A DNA stretch of 64,000 nucleotides from Oscillospiraceae bacterium (lineage in GTDB: Bacteria; Bacillota; Clostridia; Oscillospirales; Oscillospiraceae), in contig JAFZDL010000025.1 in assembly GCA_017561205.1 (NCBI GenBank), forward strand, positions 97,417 through 161,416, written 5' to 3'. Of this stretch, positions 42,135-51,615 are shown piece by piece. Under the pieces are notes generated by a model. The model saw only the letters and a list, made by a program, of their open reading frames with translations, was not told the DNA's origin and made no database searches. Numbering within the stretch: position 1 is the stretch's first letter; the number at the start of each line of letters is the position of its first letter. The position numbers and the translations under genes are program-made.

Positions 42135-44549
42135 ATGACTTTCGTTGACGATCTGCAAAAGGACAGCTTGCCTTTTCTTGCTGACGAAGCTGCTACCGCA
42201 TCTTTGCTGAAACGCATTCTTTTATTCTTGGAAGACGAAGAGTTTATCCAGGCAGATTTATACTGCGAAAAGGTTTTGGATACAGAACCGGAAAATCCCT
42301 TAGCCTATCTGTACAAGCTGATGGCCTCACGCCGCATCTCTTCCCTAAAGGATTTGGCATCGGCACAGTATATCATAGACAATGACAGTTCTTACAAAAA
42401 AGCCGTTCGCTTTGCTCCCGAGCAAATGCAGTTACATCTGCACCAGCTGAATATGCATATCTACGCAGGCAGCATTAAAGCTTGCCGCAGCCGGGCAAAG
42501 ATCCATCTGGCTCACGGCGAACTGAAGGAAACTGCTCAGCAATATCACAATGCTATAAAAATGTGGGAGGACAGTCACGAAACCCTCCCCAACGCAGAAA
42601 CAATATACAGTGATTTATCTAATGAAATTTCCGATTTCAACTGGAAACTCTTACTGCACAACCGACAATGCCCCAACGATGAAGAACTGATTGCCCGAAA
42701 CATTCCCATTGATAATGACCGATGGTACTTAAGCGCCGTAAAATGGGCCGAGGCAGAAAAAAAGGCTTACTTCACTTCCGTAGCCCAACGCACCCTTATG
42801 GGCGCCCATCTAAAGTGCCTGGATTATATCAAAACCAAGCAGACACGGCTGGCACGAATTTGGACTGACCACTATAAGGCAGCAGCATCCGCCGACGATC
42901 CTTTGGTGAGTATTCACCAGGCTTTGGTAGATACTGATGGCTTTACCAAATTTTCAGCTGACGCCCCCGCCGCAATGCTGAAGCTGATAAGGCTGTATAA
43001 AACATCCAATCCTCAGCTTGCCGATGAATTAAAAGCAATTCTGCAGGATTATTACGCAAGGATCTTCCGTTTTCTCCTGGATTTCACTGGCAAGGAGCCG
43101 CAAAAAACTGCAGCACCTACCCGGTTAGATGCGGATAGCTATGCCATTATGATTGCGCAGCAGGAAGCCAGTGCCTGCGCTCCCGGTGGAGCGGCAATTC
43201 CTGTCCCGGACTTCACCACGCCTACAGAATCGTTCACCACCGATCCTATTTGGGCAATAGAGACCGCCCGACTGATCACCGGGCAAATGGCAGATGCTGT
43301 TTCCGACGATCTCTCCCCCTACAGCGCTGTAACGACCTACCTGATTGCTGCCAAGGGACTGACTATCCGTTACGGCAAGAAAGACGGAATTGTTACAGAG
43401 CCACCGCTCTTCAAGTTTATCTGCCAATACTACGCAGATGCTATTGCCAGTGCCCAACAGGATCAAGTCGCAGCCATTCAAACCAAATTCAACGATTTTC
43501 TGTTGGATACTGTGCAACTCCCATCTGTCTGCGCAGAAATCGTTACGGAAGCTTCCACCTATATGCAGGGCAGCACGCTCCCCTATCAGATCTTTTTGGC
43601 CCGCATCACCAACAACTATTCTGCAAAAGCAGAGGAACTGATTCCTCCGGAAGTTACAAAAAACACAGCAAAGTGGCAGCAATATTTGGAAAAATCCGAT
43701 CCGAAGCGCAATTGCTACCAAATCAGTGACAAACAGGAAACTATTACCAAAGCCTTTGCTGCTGCGGAAGATGCAATTGATAATTGCCGTCACTATACTG
43801 AATCCTTGCAAAAGAATCTGGACGCTCCTTATCAGCAAATTCTTACCTCCTCCGGCGACGGTCGGGACGAGCTTGCCGCCGACTGGAACGAAAAGATGAC
43901 AGCATTACAGGGCACCTGTGATGGTTGGGCAGCGGATCTGGAAACTAAGCTGAATCTGGTTAAAGAGCTCAACAGCGCCAAGCTGGCGCTGGCGCAAAAG
44001 CAGATTAAGGTGAAAGAAAGATGGCAGCTAACCCTGTCCATTGCCCTGAACTTACTCCTTGTTTGCACTGTTTTCATTTTTGCAAAGTTATTGGCATCTG
44101 CCATCAGCAACGCCTGGAATCTTATGGATGCATACAGCGAACTTCCCCAGCGGATTGGCTTCTACGCAATCAACATTATTGCTGCGCTGGTTGCCGGTAT
44201 CCTGTCCCTGACAAACGGCATAGTCGCGCCCACCTATGGCAACAAAAATCGATCCAAACTACTTTGGCTGTTTGCAATCTTTGGTGTTTTGGTCTACGTT
44301 TGCGTATATCCGGGTATTGCTACAGGCAAAATCGTCCCTGCGGTTGCCTGTATTTTGGCATTGATCGGTATAGGCCGTACCCTATTGGAGTTCTACCTGT
44401 GCAAACTGAAAGTTCATACCCGAAGCCATGGCACACAGGTCAGCTGCCGTATTGGCAGTACGATCGCTAAAGTTGCAGGTATCGCCCAGTGGCTGGTATG
44501 CCTTGGACTTACCGCACTGTATGTCTGCTGTTTACTCCTTATCCTGTGA
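42135..44549 (+). CDS. Unrecognised 804-residue protein: helical repeat region plus C-terminal membrane domain
   Basis: I do not recognise this family. Residues 1-170 look like TPR-type helices (AATASLLKRILLFLEDEEF, ADLYCEKVLDTEPENPLAYL). The middle (170-600) is largely helical with a Pro/Thr loop near 330-360. Residues 555-625 may form a coiled coil. Four or five membrane helices occupy residues 635-804. No signal peptide is seen, so the repeats are probably cytoplasmic and the C-terminus anchors them. GGAGG is well placed before the ATG. It is followed by a zinc-ribbon/repeat protein that is likely its partner. Confidence 0.7.
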   Translation: MTFVDDLQKDSLPFLADEAATASLLKRILLFLEDEEFIQADLYCEKVLDTEPENPLAYLYKLMASRRISSLKDLASAQYIIDNDSSYKKAVRFAPEQMQLHLHQLNMHIYAGSIKACRSRAKIHLAHGELKETAQQYHNAIKMWEDSHETLPNAETIYSDLSNEISDFNWKLLLHNRQCPNDEELIARNIPIDNDRWYLSAVKWAEAEKKAYFTSVAQRTLMGAHLKCLDYIKTKQTRLARIWTDHYKAAASADDPLVSIHQALVDTDGFTKFSADAPAAMLKLIRLYKTSNPQLADELKAILQDYYARIFRFLLDFTGKEPQKTAAPTRLDADSYAIMIAQQEASACAPGGAAIPVPDFTTPTESFTTDPIWAIETARLITGQMADAVSDDLSPYSAVTTYLIAAKGLTIRYGKKDGIVTEPPLFKFICQYYADAIASAQQDQVAAIQTKFNDFLLDTVQLPSVCAEIVTEASTYMQGSTLPYQIFLARITNNYSAKAEELIPPEVTKNTAKWQQYLEKSDPKRNCYQISDKQETITKAFAAAEDAIDNCRHYTESLQKNLDAPYQQILTSSGDGRDELAADWNEKMTALQGTCDGWAADLETKLNLVKELNSAKLALAQKQIKVKERWQLTLSIALNLLLVCTVFIFAKLLASAISNAWNLMDAYSELPQRIGFYAINIIAALVAGILSLTNGIVAPTYGNKNRSKLLWLFAIFGVLVYVCVYPGIATGKIVPAVACILALIGIGRTLLEFYLCKLKVHTRSHGTQVSCRIGSTIAKVAGIAQWLVCLGLTALYVCCLLLIL

Positions 44550-44571
44550 TGATTAGAAAGGAAGATGCGTT

Positions 44572-45144
44572 TTGAAAATTCGTTGCACTACCTGTGGCGC
44601 ACCCTGTGAAACAGAAGACGGCTTTGAAACCGCTTACTGCCTAACCTGCGGCAGCCCAATCATTGTTAAGGATGCTTTGGCCTATCGCTTTTCTCCGGAA
44701 ACTTTGGATTCCCTTGAAGCAGAGTCCCTGGTGCAGTTAGCCAAAGAAGCCTATCACACCCACAAAATCACCCCCGAGGTACTGACACTATTGAAAGCCG
44801 CCTCCCCTTCCGGTGATGTAGAAATTCTCTATGTGCTGGGTCTTAACCACTTTAACAACAAAGCATATGCCCAAGCTATACCGTACCTGTATATCGCCGC
44901 AGAGAAGATGTACCCGGATGCGCAATGTCTGTACGCTGTTTGCAAATATATGCAGAACCCGGAAGACCACACTGTTTATCCCCGGGTCCGCAAATATCTG
45001 ACCAATGCCAAGGAAACCTACAGCAAGATCTACGACAAGATTGATGGTGAAAAACTTCTCGCTTACATCAATGCTGTTTTGAATTCCAAACAAAGCAGCA
45101 CACCCGCTGCTCCCAGTTTAGAAAAAGTTTCCACTGTAAATTAA
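44572..45144 (+). CDS. Unrecognised zinc-ribbon and Sel1-like repeat protein
   Basis: This 190-residue protein starts with TTG, 8 bases after AAAGGAAG. The N-terminus has two CxxC pairs (CTTCGAP and CLTCGSP), a zinc ribbon. Residues 60-170 contain Sel1/TPR-like helical units (EILYVLGLNHFNNKAYAQAI, ALPYLYIAAEKMYPDAQCLY in style). The tail is Ser/Pro-rich and disordered. It lies 22 bases after the 804-residue gene and shares its repeat character. No known function. Confidence 0.7.
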   Translation: MKIRCTTCGAPCETEDGFETAYCLTCGSPIIVKDALAYRFSPETLDSLEAESLVQLAKEAYHTHKITPEVLTLLKAASPSGDVEILYVLGLNHFNNKAYAQAIPYLYIAAEKMYPDAQCLYAVCKYMQNPEDHTVYPRVRKYLTNAKETYSKIYDKIDGEKLLAYINAVLNSKQSSTPAAPSLEKVSTVN

Positions 45145-45147
45145 ATA

Positions 45148-45174
45148 ACACCCACGGGATCCCGTGGGTGTTAC
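45148..45174. terminator. Palindrome between converging genes, possible bidirectional terminator
   Basis: AACACCCACGGGATCCCGTGGGTGTT is a perfect palindrome between the plus-strand pair and metY. It lacks a long T-run on either side, so termination may be partial. Confidence 0.5.
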
Positions 45175-45177
45175 TAT

Positions 45178-46464
45178 TTATACCTTTTCGATAGCCTGTT
45201 TCAAGTCAGCAATCAAGTCTTCACTGTTTTCCAAGCCGCAGCTCAAGCGGATCAGATCTGCGCCTACGCCGGCAGCTTCCAGCTGCTCATCGGTCATCTG
45301 TCGATGGGTAGCAGATGCGGGATGCAGGCAGCAGGTACGGGAATCAGCCACGTGGGTCTCGATAGAGCCCAGCTTCAGGTGCTTCATGAACACCTCAGCA
45401 GACTTCCGTCCGCCCTTGAGACCAAAGGAGATAACACCGCAAGAGCCGTTCGGCATATACTTCTTGGCAACCTCGTAGTACTTATCTTCCTTTAAGCCGC
45501 AGTACTTGACCCAGGCAACCTTCTCATTGGTGCTGAGGAACTCGGCAATGGCCTGAGCATTGGCGCAGTGCTGCTTCATACGGAAAGGCAGGCTCTCCAA
45601 GCCCAGATTCAGGTAAAATGCGCTCTGAGGAGACTGGATAGAACCCAGGTCACGCATCAGCTGGGCGGTACACTTGGTAATAAACGCGCCCTCCAAGCCG
45701 AAACGCTCAGTATAGGTGACACCGTGATAGCTGTCATCGGGGGTGCAAAGTCCGGGGAACTTGTCCGGGTACTTGGTCCAATCAAACTTACCGCTGTCGA
45801 CAATGCAGCCGCCCACAGCAACGCCGTGGCCGTCCATATACTTGGTGGTGGAGTGGGTGACAATATCAGCGCCCCATTCGATGGGCCGGCAGTTGACGGG
45901 TGTCGCAAAGGTATTGTCAATGATAAAGGGCAGGCCGTTATCGTGCGCAGCTTTGGCAAAAACCTCAATATCCAGCACATTCAGCGCGGGGTTGGCGATG
46001 GTCTCGCCAAATACCAGCTTGGTATTGGGACGGATAGCTGCACAGATCTCCTCGTAGGTAGCATCAGGGCTGACAAAGGTCACATCAATGCCCATCCGCT
46101 TCATGGTCACAGAGATCAGATTGAAAGTACCGCCGTAAATTGCGGAAGAAGACACGATATGGTCACCGCAGGATGCGATATTGAACATAGCATAGAAGTT
46201 TGCCGCCTGGCCGGACCCGGTGAGCATAGCAGCTGTGCCGCCCTCCAGGGCCGCGATCTTGGCAGCTACCATATCACAGGTAGGGTTCTGTAAACGAGAG
46301 TAGAAATAACCGGAGGCTTCCAGGTCAAAGAGCTTGCCCATATCCTCGGAAGTAGCATATTTAAAGGTAGTGCTTTGAATAATGGGAATCTGGCGGGGTT
46401 CGCCGCTCTCAGGGTTATAGCCCGCCTGGATGCACAGGGTTTCGGTACGGAGTTTTTGTTCCAT
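45178..46464 (-). CDS. metY: O-acetylhomoserine sulfhydrylase
   Basis: This 428-residue PLP enzyme joins sulfide to O-acetylhomoserine to give homocysteine. The start TETLCIQAGYNPESGEPRQ and the PLP lysine in THSTTKYMDGHGVAVGG are typical, as is TRTCCLHPASATHRQM near the C-terminus (SRTCCLHPAS here). The length fits MetY (about 430), not MetB (about 390). The ATG at 46464 follows GAGGTGAT. No S-box is present in its short leader. Confidence 0.93.
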   Translation of the reverse strand: MEQKLRTETLCIQAGYNPESGEPRQIPIIQSTTFKYATSEDMGKLFDLEASGYFYSRLQNPTCDMVAAKIAALEGGTAAMLTGSGQAANFYAMFNIASCGDHIVSSSAIYGGTFNLISVTMKRMGIDVTFVSPDATYEEICAAIRPNTKLVFGETIANPALNVLDIEVFAKAAHDNGLPFIIDNTFATPVNCRPIEWGADIVTHSTTKYMDGHGVAVGGCIVDSGKFDWTKYPDKFPGLCTPDDSYHGVTYTERFGLEGAFITKCTAQLMRDLGSIQSPQSAFYLNLGLESLPFRMKQHCANAQAIAEFLSTNEKVAWVKYCGLKEDKYYEVAKKYMPNGSCGVISFGLKGGRKSAEVFMKHLKLGSIETHVADSRTCCLHPASATHRQMTDEQLEAAGVGADLIRLSCGLENSEDLIADLKQAIEKV

Positions 46465-46493
46465 TTTTATCACCTCAAAAAGTAGATAGCAAT

Positions 46494-46522
46494 ATTGTAA
46501 TACCCACAAAGAGTTTTGTCAA
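46494..46522 (-). promoter_or_regulatory. Promoter of metY
   Basis: On the minus strand a perfect -35 TTGACA (46517-46522), 17 bases, and -10 TACAAT (46494-46499). The leader is only about 25 bases. Confidence 0.82.
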
Positions 46523-46528
46523 TTTGAA

Positions 46529-46562
46529 AAATACACCTCCGAATATATTCGGAGGCGTATTT
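46529..46562 (-). terminator. Terminator of the GPH/GH2 operon
   Basis: The palindrome AATACGCCTCCGAATA with its complement (one wobble) is followed on the minus strand by TTTTT. Confidence 0.85.
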
Positions 46563-46580
46563 AAGAAAACACCTATTTGA

Positions 46581-48821
46581 TTACTTCTTGCACTTAATCT
46601 TATTGAGCTTTTTGTTGATTGCCAACAGTTCTTCCTTGGTGAAGGAAATGTTCATCATGCTCACAAGGCTGGTCAGTCGCAGAAGGGTGAAACCACCCAT
46701 CATTTCCATCATACCCTCGGTCATCTCGAAGCCAGCAGCACCAGCACCGCCACTCATCTGCTTCTTCAGCTTCATAAACACTTTACCAACCACCAGCTTG
46801 CCGCGGAAGGTAGCCATAATCTCACTCATCTTGCTGTTCAGGGACAGGCGGCCCTCAGGTGCATCCACATCAAACCAGTTCAGAACAGCGCCTTTCTCTT
46901 TCAGACGGTAGTCCTCATTGAAGGTTTCCACCTTCTTAATAACGCTCTCATCCTTCAGGTCACCGGCAACGGCAACCAGCTTGGTTTCGCCCTTGTTGGG
47001 AACATCAAAGTAGAAGAAGGGCAGGCCGTTGTTCTTCTGCACGCCCAGGGATTCGCCATTTGCAAACAGCTCCACGGACTCGCAGTTGGAGTAAACAGTA
47101 ACCTTGGTCACATCCTCAACGCGGTCCACATAGCGCTTGCCGCACAGGTGGACCATGGGCTCCGGATTCAGCCATGCCTTGTAAGCAAAGAAGGCATCCT
47201 TCTTGTACTTACGGTCAATGGTGATCAGACCCTTATGGTTCTGACCGTTCTCGCCGCCCTCTGCACGGGCATCGGCGCCGAAGTCATACATATTCCACAC
47301 ATGGGTTGCCCACAGGTAGGGACGCTCAGCGATACACTTGATGAGTTCTTCGTGGTAATAAGCCTGGTACTCCTCAGTATAGTCGCCCTGAGTGGGAGTA
47401 GAGGTGTGCCAGTTCAGTGCCTCACAGCCGTATTCAGAAATACCGACAGGCAGATTGGGGTGCATTGCATGGAACTTGTCGAACCAGGGGCCGTTCATAG
47501 AGGTCTCGCCGCCGTACCAACCGAAATAGTGGTTATAGGACACGCAATTGGGAATCTGCAGGTACTCAGCATCCATGGGGCACATAGAAATTGCGGCCAA
47601 GGTAGTGAGACGTGTCTTGTCCATCTCGTGGACAAGGTCATTCAAAATGCGGTGGTTTTCCAGCAAGTCAGGATCCTTCTCGCCCTTCATGGTGATCTCA
47701 TTGGACAGACCCCACACTGCAATACAAGCATGGTTGTAGTTCTGGGTGATCAGTTCCTTCATCTGGCTGATGGTGTTCTCACGGCCACCGGGCATATGCT
47801 GGGAAATATAGGGAATTTCAGCCCAGATCACAAGGCCGGCCTCGTCGCACAGGTCATAGAAGTACTGGTCGTGCTGGTAGTGAGCCAAACGGATAGTGGT
47901 AGCGCCCACTTCGCAGATCAGCGCCAAGTCTTCTGCGTGATCTTCCTTGCTCAGAGCATTGCCCTTCTGCCAGCGGTCCTGGTGCCGGGAAACGCCCCGC
48001 AGGGGGTATTCTTCACCATTGAGGATGAAACCCTTATTGGGATCAATCACATAGCTTCGGCAACCAAAGCGGGTGGAAACCTCATCAATGGCAGCATCAT
48101 TTTCCAGCAGTTCAGCCTTGGCAGTATACAGATAGGGATCCTTGCGGCCGTTCCACTTATGGACATTTTCCAGGTGGAAGCTTACCTTGGTGTCGGCAGT
48201 AGTGGTTTCGGCAACAACATTGCCTTCCTTGTCCAAAAGGGTGTAGCGGATCTTGTTGTCAGAGGCATTGGTGGTAAACACCTCTACCTCTACATCGGCG
48301 TCAGCGCCGCTGATGGCGGGAGTAACCTTGATGCCGGGAGTGCCGTAGTACTCCAGATCAAAGTGCGCAGCGGGAACGGCAATCAGGTTCACATCCCGAT
48401 ACAGACCGCCATAGAAGGTGAAGTCGGCCATCTGGGGATAAACCCGGTCATTGGGCGCATTGTCAACAGCCACGACCAGCAGGCACTCCCCTGCCAGGTG
48501 GTCGGTCACATCCACACGCCAGGTGGAATAACCGCCGTCGTGGTGGGCCAGGTGCTTGCCGTCCATATATACGTCGGCAGAAGAGTTTGCGCCGCGCAGT
48601 TCCAGGAAAAATCGCTCGCCGGCAGGCAGTTCACTCTTATCCAGCTTCTTTGCATAGTAGCAAGTACCACGGTGATAGTCATTGCCGCCGTCCTGGCCGT
48701 CAATAGCATTCCAGGTATGTGGCAGATTCACGATCTCCCAGCTGTTGTCAATCTCAGCAGGCACAGCGGTAGCGGTCTTGGAGAAGGACCACTGGCTGTT
48801 CAGGTTCATAATTATTCTCAA
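46581..48821 (-). CDS. Glycoside hydrolase family 2 (beta-galactosidase/beta-glucuronidase type)
   Basis: This 746-residue enzyme has an N-terminal jelly roll (NLPHTWNAIDGQDGGNDYHRG), an Ig-like domain, then a TIM barrel. The acid/base Glu is in WGLSNEITM and the nucleophile Glu in GISEYGCEAL. There is no signal peptide, so it acts on imported glycosides. A C-terminal segment of about 100 residues, from RLSLNSKMSEIMATF to the lysine-rich end, is rich in Met and Gly and is unlike ordinary GH2 domains. The start is taken as TTG at 48821, 8 bases after AAGGAGG; the ATG at 48809 is further from the site. It follows the GPH symporter gene. Confidence 0.9.
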   Translation of the reverse strand: MRIIMNLNSQWSFSKTATAVPAEIDNSWEIVNLPHTWNAIDGQDGGNDYHRGTCYYAKKLDKSELPAGERFFLELRGANSSADVYMDGKHLAHHDGGYSTWRVDVTDHLAGECLLVVAVDNAPNDRVYPQMADFTFYGGLYRDVNLIAVPAAHFDLEYYGTPGIKVTPAISGADADVEVEVFTTNASDNKIRYTLLDKEGNVVAETTTADTKVSFHLENVHKWNGRKDPYLYTAKAELLENDAAIDEVSTRFGCRSYVIDPNKGFILNGEEYPLRGVSRHQDRWQKGNALSKEDHAEDLALICEVGATTIRLAHYQHDQYFYDLCDEAGLVIWAEIPYISQHMPGGRENTISQMKELITQNYNHACIAVWGLSNEITMKGEKDPDLLENHRILNDLVHEMDKTRLTTLAAISMCPMDAEYLQIPNCVSYNHYFGWYGGETSMNGPWFDKFHAMHPNLPVGISEYGCEALNWHTSTPTQGDYTEEYQAYYHEELIKCIAERPYLWATHVWNMYDFGADARAEGGENGQNHKGLITIDRKYKKDAFFAYKAWLNPEPMVHLCGKRYVDRVEDVTKVTVYSNCESVELFANGESLGVQKNNGLPFFYFDVPNKGETKLVAVAGDLKDESVIKKVETFNEDYRLKEKGAVLNWFDVDAPEGRLSLNSKMSEIMATFRGKLVVGKVFMKLKKQMSGGAGAAGFEMTEGMMEMMGGFTLLRLTSLVSMMNISFTKEELLAINKKLNKIKCKK

Positions 48822-48853
48822 AGAATTTTCCTCCTTAAATATATTCTCAAGAA

Positions 48854-48884
48854 CTGCCGCATCTACCGGTGGCAGATGCGGCAG
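48854..48884 (-). other. Intercistronic hairpin between GPH symporter and GH2 genes
   Basis: An 11-base-pair stem (48854-48864 with 48874-48884) closes a 9-base loop and has no T-run. It may stabilise one message segment or set the expression ratio. Confidence 0.6.
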
Positions 48885-48892
48885 CATTTTAC

Positions 48893-50323
48893 TTATTCAG
48901 CATCTCTCTTAGCTTCCAGCTCTTCATTCATCTTGGCAAGGGTCTTCTTGTCCAGGTTGTAAACCAGGCCCAGGCCAATAAACTGCATAACTGCAGACAT
49001 CAGGAACAATGCGGCAACCAGGATACGCAGATCCACTGCGAAGTCCCAAGACAGCTTGGTAACATCAATGAATGCTGCGCCGGTTTTCGGATCTACAGCA
49101 TTATTCACATAGCCCATACCCTGCATGATCAGCAAAGCAACAGCAGGACCAACGCCCTGTGCCAACTTACGGAAGAAGGAGTGCAGGGAGTAAACAACGC
49201 CCTCCTCGCGCTTGCCGGTCTTCCACTCGTTGTAGTCAATGGCATCGCCCATCATAGCCCAGGAAACAGTGGAGTAGACACCCAGACCCAGGCTGTAAAC
49301 CAACTGGCAAATGATATAGATCAGCAGATCCAGATTGGTGTTGTGGGGAGTAATGACAAACAATCCCAAACCGCCGATGATGGAGCAGATTGCGCCAACA
49401 ACGGACAGTTCCTTCTTGCCGAACTTTACCACCATCTTACGAGCCAACGGAGTAAAGAGCACAATGGGAATCATAGCAAAAAGCTGCACAATACCGGAAA
49501 TCTGGGTATTCTTGAAGTAAATCTGGAAGGTAACAGAAACTGCTGTTGCTGCACCCTGCATACCGATAAACATACCCATTGCAGCCAGGGTAGCGCCAAC
49601 AGCGGGACGGTTGTGAACAAAGTTTTTCAGCGCATCGATCACATTGAACTTGGGCTGATCTTCATTTACCGTCAACTCGGTATCCACACGGATCTCGGTG
49701 TTCTTGATCATAAACTGGAAGCAAATGAAGCCCAAAACACCCATCACCAATGCTGCGACAAAGACCATATTGCCGTTGAGGGACTCGTCAGCATTGTAAA
49801 TCAAGAAGGGCAGAATGACCATAGGAAGCATATTGCCGACCATAGAACCAATGCTGCGCCAAGCGGAAAGGCTTGCGCGGTCAGCAGGCTCCTTGGAAAT
49901 AAGGGACAGTAAGCTGCCGTAAGGCACATTGGCAATGGTATAGAATGCATCCCAAATCACATAACCGGCAATAAAGATGATAAACTTAGCCCAGGTGGGA
50001 GCGCCGGGGAACGGCAGGAAGCAGCAAGCACCACCAACGATCAAGCCAATGGAACCAACCCAGATGTACTGAAGAAACTTATTTCTCTTGTACTTACGCT
50101 TGTCTGCGTCGATCATAGAGCCAATCAGAGGATCATTGATTGCATCCCAAACCTGCACGATGATCAGCAGCAAAGAATACCATGCGCTCATACCCATGAC
50201 CTGCGTCCAGAAAAGTGCCATCGTGCCCTTTAGGGCAAAGCTCATATTGCAGCCTAAGTCACCGGCTGCATAGGCAATACTGTCCCGAATACCAAAGAGA
50301 CGGGGTTGTTTTGTAGTTTTCAC
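48893..50323 (-). CDS. Glycoside-pentoside-hexuronide (GPH) family sugar:cation symporter
   Basis: This 476-residue MFS-type protein has about twelve membrane helices. The N-terminal RDSIAYAAGDLGCNMSFAL is the GPH hallmark, with INDPLIGSMIDADKRKYKRNK as the first cytoplasmic loop motif. It should import the glycoside hydrolysed by the following GH2 enzyme. The start is GTG at 50323, 8 bases after AGGAGG. It is divergent from an AraC regulator gene. Confidence 0.9.
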   Translation of the reverse strand: MKTTKQPRLFGIRDSIAYAAGDLGCNMSFALKGTMALFWTQVMGMSAWYSLLLIIVQVWDAINDPLIGSMIDADKRKYKRNKFLQYIWVGSIGLIVGGACCFLPFPGAPTWAKFIIFIAGYVIWDAFYTIANVPYGSLLSLISKEPADRASLSAWRSIGSMVGNMLPMVILPFLIYNADESLNGNMVFVAALVMGVLGFICFQFMIKNTEIRVDTELTVNEDQPKFNVIDALKNFVHNRPAVGATLAAMGMFIGMQGAATAVSVTFQIYFKNTQISGIVQLFAMIPIVLFTPLARKMVVKFGKKELSVVGAICSIIGGLGLFVITPHNTNLDLLIYIICQLVYSLGLGVYSTVSWAMMGDAIDYNEWKTGKREEGVVYSLHSFFRKLAQGVGPAVALLIMQGMGYVNNAVDPKTGAAFIDVTKLSWDFAVDLRILVAALFLMSAVMQFIGLGLVYNLDKKTLAKMNEELEAKRDAE

Positions 50324-50403
50324 AGACAAAACCTCCTAAACAAATTTACCAAAGAAAACCATATCACCGGTTTCTTTTTTTACATTTTACCATAAGAACC
50401 CTA

Positions 50404-50432
50404 TTGCGAAAACAATAATTCTTTGTTATTAT
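50404..50432 (+). promoter_or_regulatory. Promoter of the AraC-type regulator gene
   Basis: -35 TTGCGA (50404-50409) and -10 TATTAT (50427-50432) are 17 bases apart. The symporter gene's promoter must lie in the same 120-base divergent region, so the regulator probably acts here. Confidence 0.65.
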
Positions 50433-50466
50433 AACACATATCTCACATACATTGGGAGGTGTCTTT

Positions 50467-51579
50467 CTGGAAAACACACTTATCTTTCTACAAAAATTGC
50501 TAAACATCACAACGGGCATTCCAATGACTGTTATCCCTCTGAATAAGCATTCTCTGACAAAGTTTTGGAAGAACACAAGCGCTTATACTTTTGATCCTGC
50601 ATTTACGGAAAACGATTCCCTCTGGCAACAGATTACAACAGCAAAAAGCAGTTTGTTTGAATGTAATTTGGCGAACAACATCTTTTTTACGGCAATTCCC
50701 ATCGGAACCAAAAACATAATTCTCATATTGGGGCCGGTTACTACAGTGCCTGCCGAAGATTCCGCACTCCCTTTTGCCGAATACAACACCCTTCACAAAA
50801 TCGGAAAACTCCTATCTCAATATGCCATTGACCAAGCCCTCCCCCCTGTCACGCCTACGGACATCTCTCCCATGCGCCACAGTTTCCCTTCCGGAGAAGA
50901 TATTCCCCAAATGCGGCAGGTCGAACAGCGGTATGAGTACAGCGCAGCCCTTACCAACGCGGTGCAGCGGGGCAATCTGTCTTTGGCAATGCATTTGATT
51001 GGGCAATATGATCCCAGCTCACAAACTACTGTACGAAACAAAAATCCCCTGCGGAATGCGCAAAACTACTGTATCGTACTGAACACGCAGCTCCGTCATG
51101 CCTTGGAGGAGTCCGGTATTCACCCCTACCAGGTGGACCGATTGTCTAACGAGATTGGTTTCGAGATTGAGCAACTCAAGAACATTTCTCAGTTGTCGGA
51201 TTTCTTCAGCAATGTTATTCGGCGCTACTGCCGTTTAGTGCAGGAACATGCTTATCCCAATCTGCGACCACTAACCAATCTGGCAGTGACCTATATCAAA
51301 GAGCATTTGGCAGACTATCTTACCGTCAAAGATACCGCAAAAGCCCTGACCATCAACGCAAACTACCTATCCTCCCTTTTTCACAAAGATATGGGAATAA
51401 CTTTCATTGATTTTGTCAACAAAGAACGGACCAATCAGGCCGCTGCCCTGCTCCGCCACACCAATCTGCAAATACAGCAGATTGCCTCCACTGTCGGCTA
51501 TAACAACACCAGCTATTTTGCCAAACAGTTTGTACGATTCCAAGGAATCAGCCCCAGCCAATATAGACGCTGGATATAA
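50467..51579 (+). CDS. AraC-family transcriptional regulator of the GH2/GPH locus
   Basis: This regulator of about 370 residues has an N-terminal sensing domain of some 250 residues and a C-terminal double helix-turn-helix. The latter contains LTVKDTAKALTINANYLSSL and IQQIASTVGYNNTSYFAKQF, ending in GISPSQYRRW. The best-spaced start after GGGAGG is a CTG (50467); an in-frame TTG overlaps the site and the first ATG (50524) has no site. It is divergent from the symporter gene and probably activates it when the glycoside is present. Confidence 0.9.
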   Translation: MENTLIFLQKLLNITTGIPMTVIPLNKHSLTKFWKNTSAYTFDPAFTENDSLWQQITTAKSSLFECNLANNIFFTAIPIGTKNIILILGPVTTVPAEDSALPFAEYNTLHKIGKLLSQYAIDQALPPVTPTDISPMRHSFPSGEDIPQMRQVEQRYEYSAALTNAVQRGNLSLAMHLIGQYDPSSQTTVRNKNPLRNAQNYCIVLNTQLRHALEESGIHPYQVDRLSNEIGFEIEQLKNISQLSDFFSNVIRRYCRLVQEHAYPNLRPLTNLAVTYIKEHLADYLTVKDTAKALTINANYLSSLFHKDMGITFIDFVNKERTNQAAALLRHTNLQIQQIASTVGYNNTSYFAKQFVRFQGISPSQYRRWI

Positions 51580-51615
51580 CGAATCCCTCTGCGCTTTCGG
51601 TGCAGAGGGATGTTT

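Noticed and set aside
46464-46522. S-box or T-box control of metY
   Set aside because: The promoter lies about 25 bases before the ribosome site, leaving no room for a leader RNA.
47148-48962. Open frame of 604 codons on the plus strand
   Set aside because: It is antisense to the GH2 gene. It has no family features, and the GH2 catalytic motifs settle the strand.
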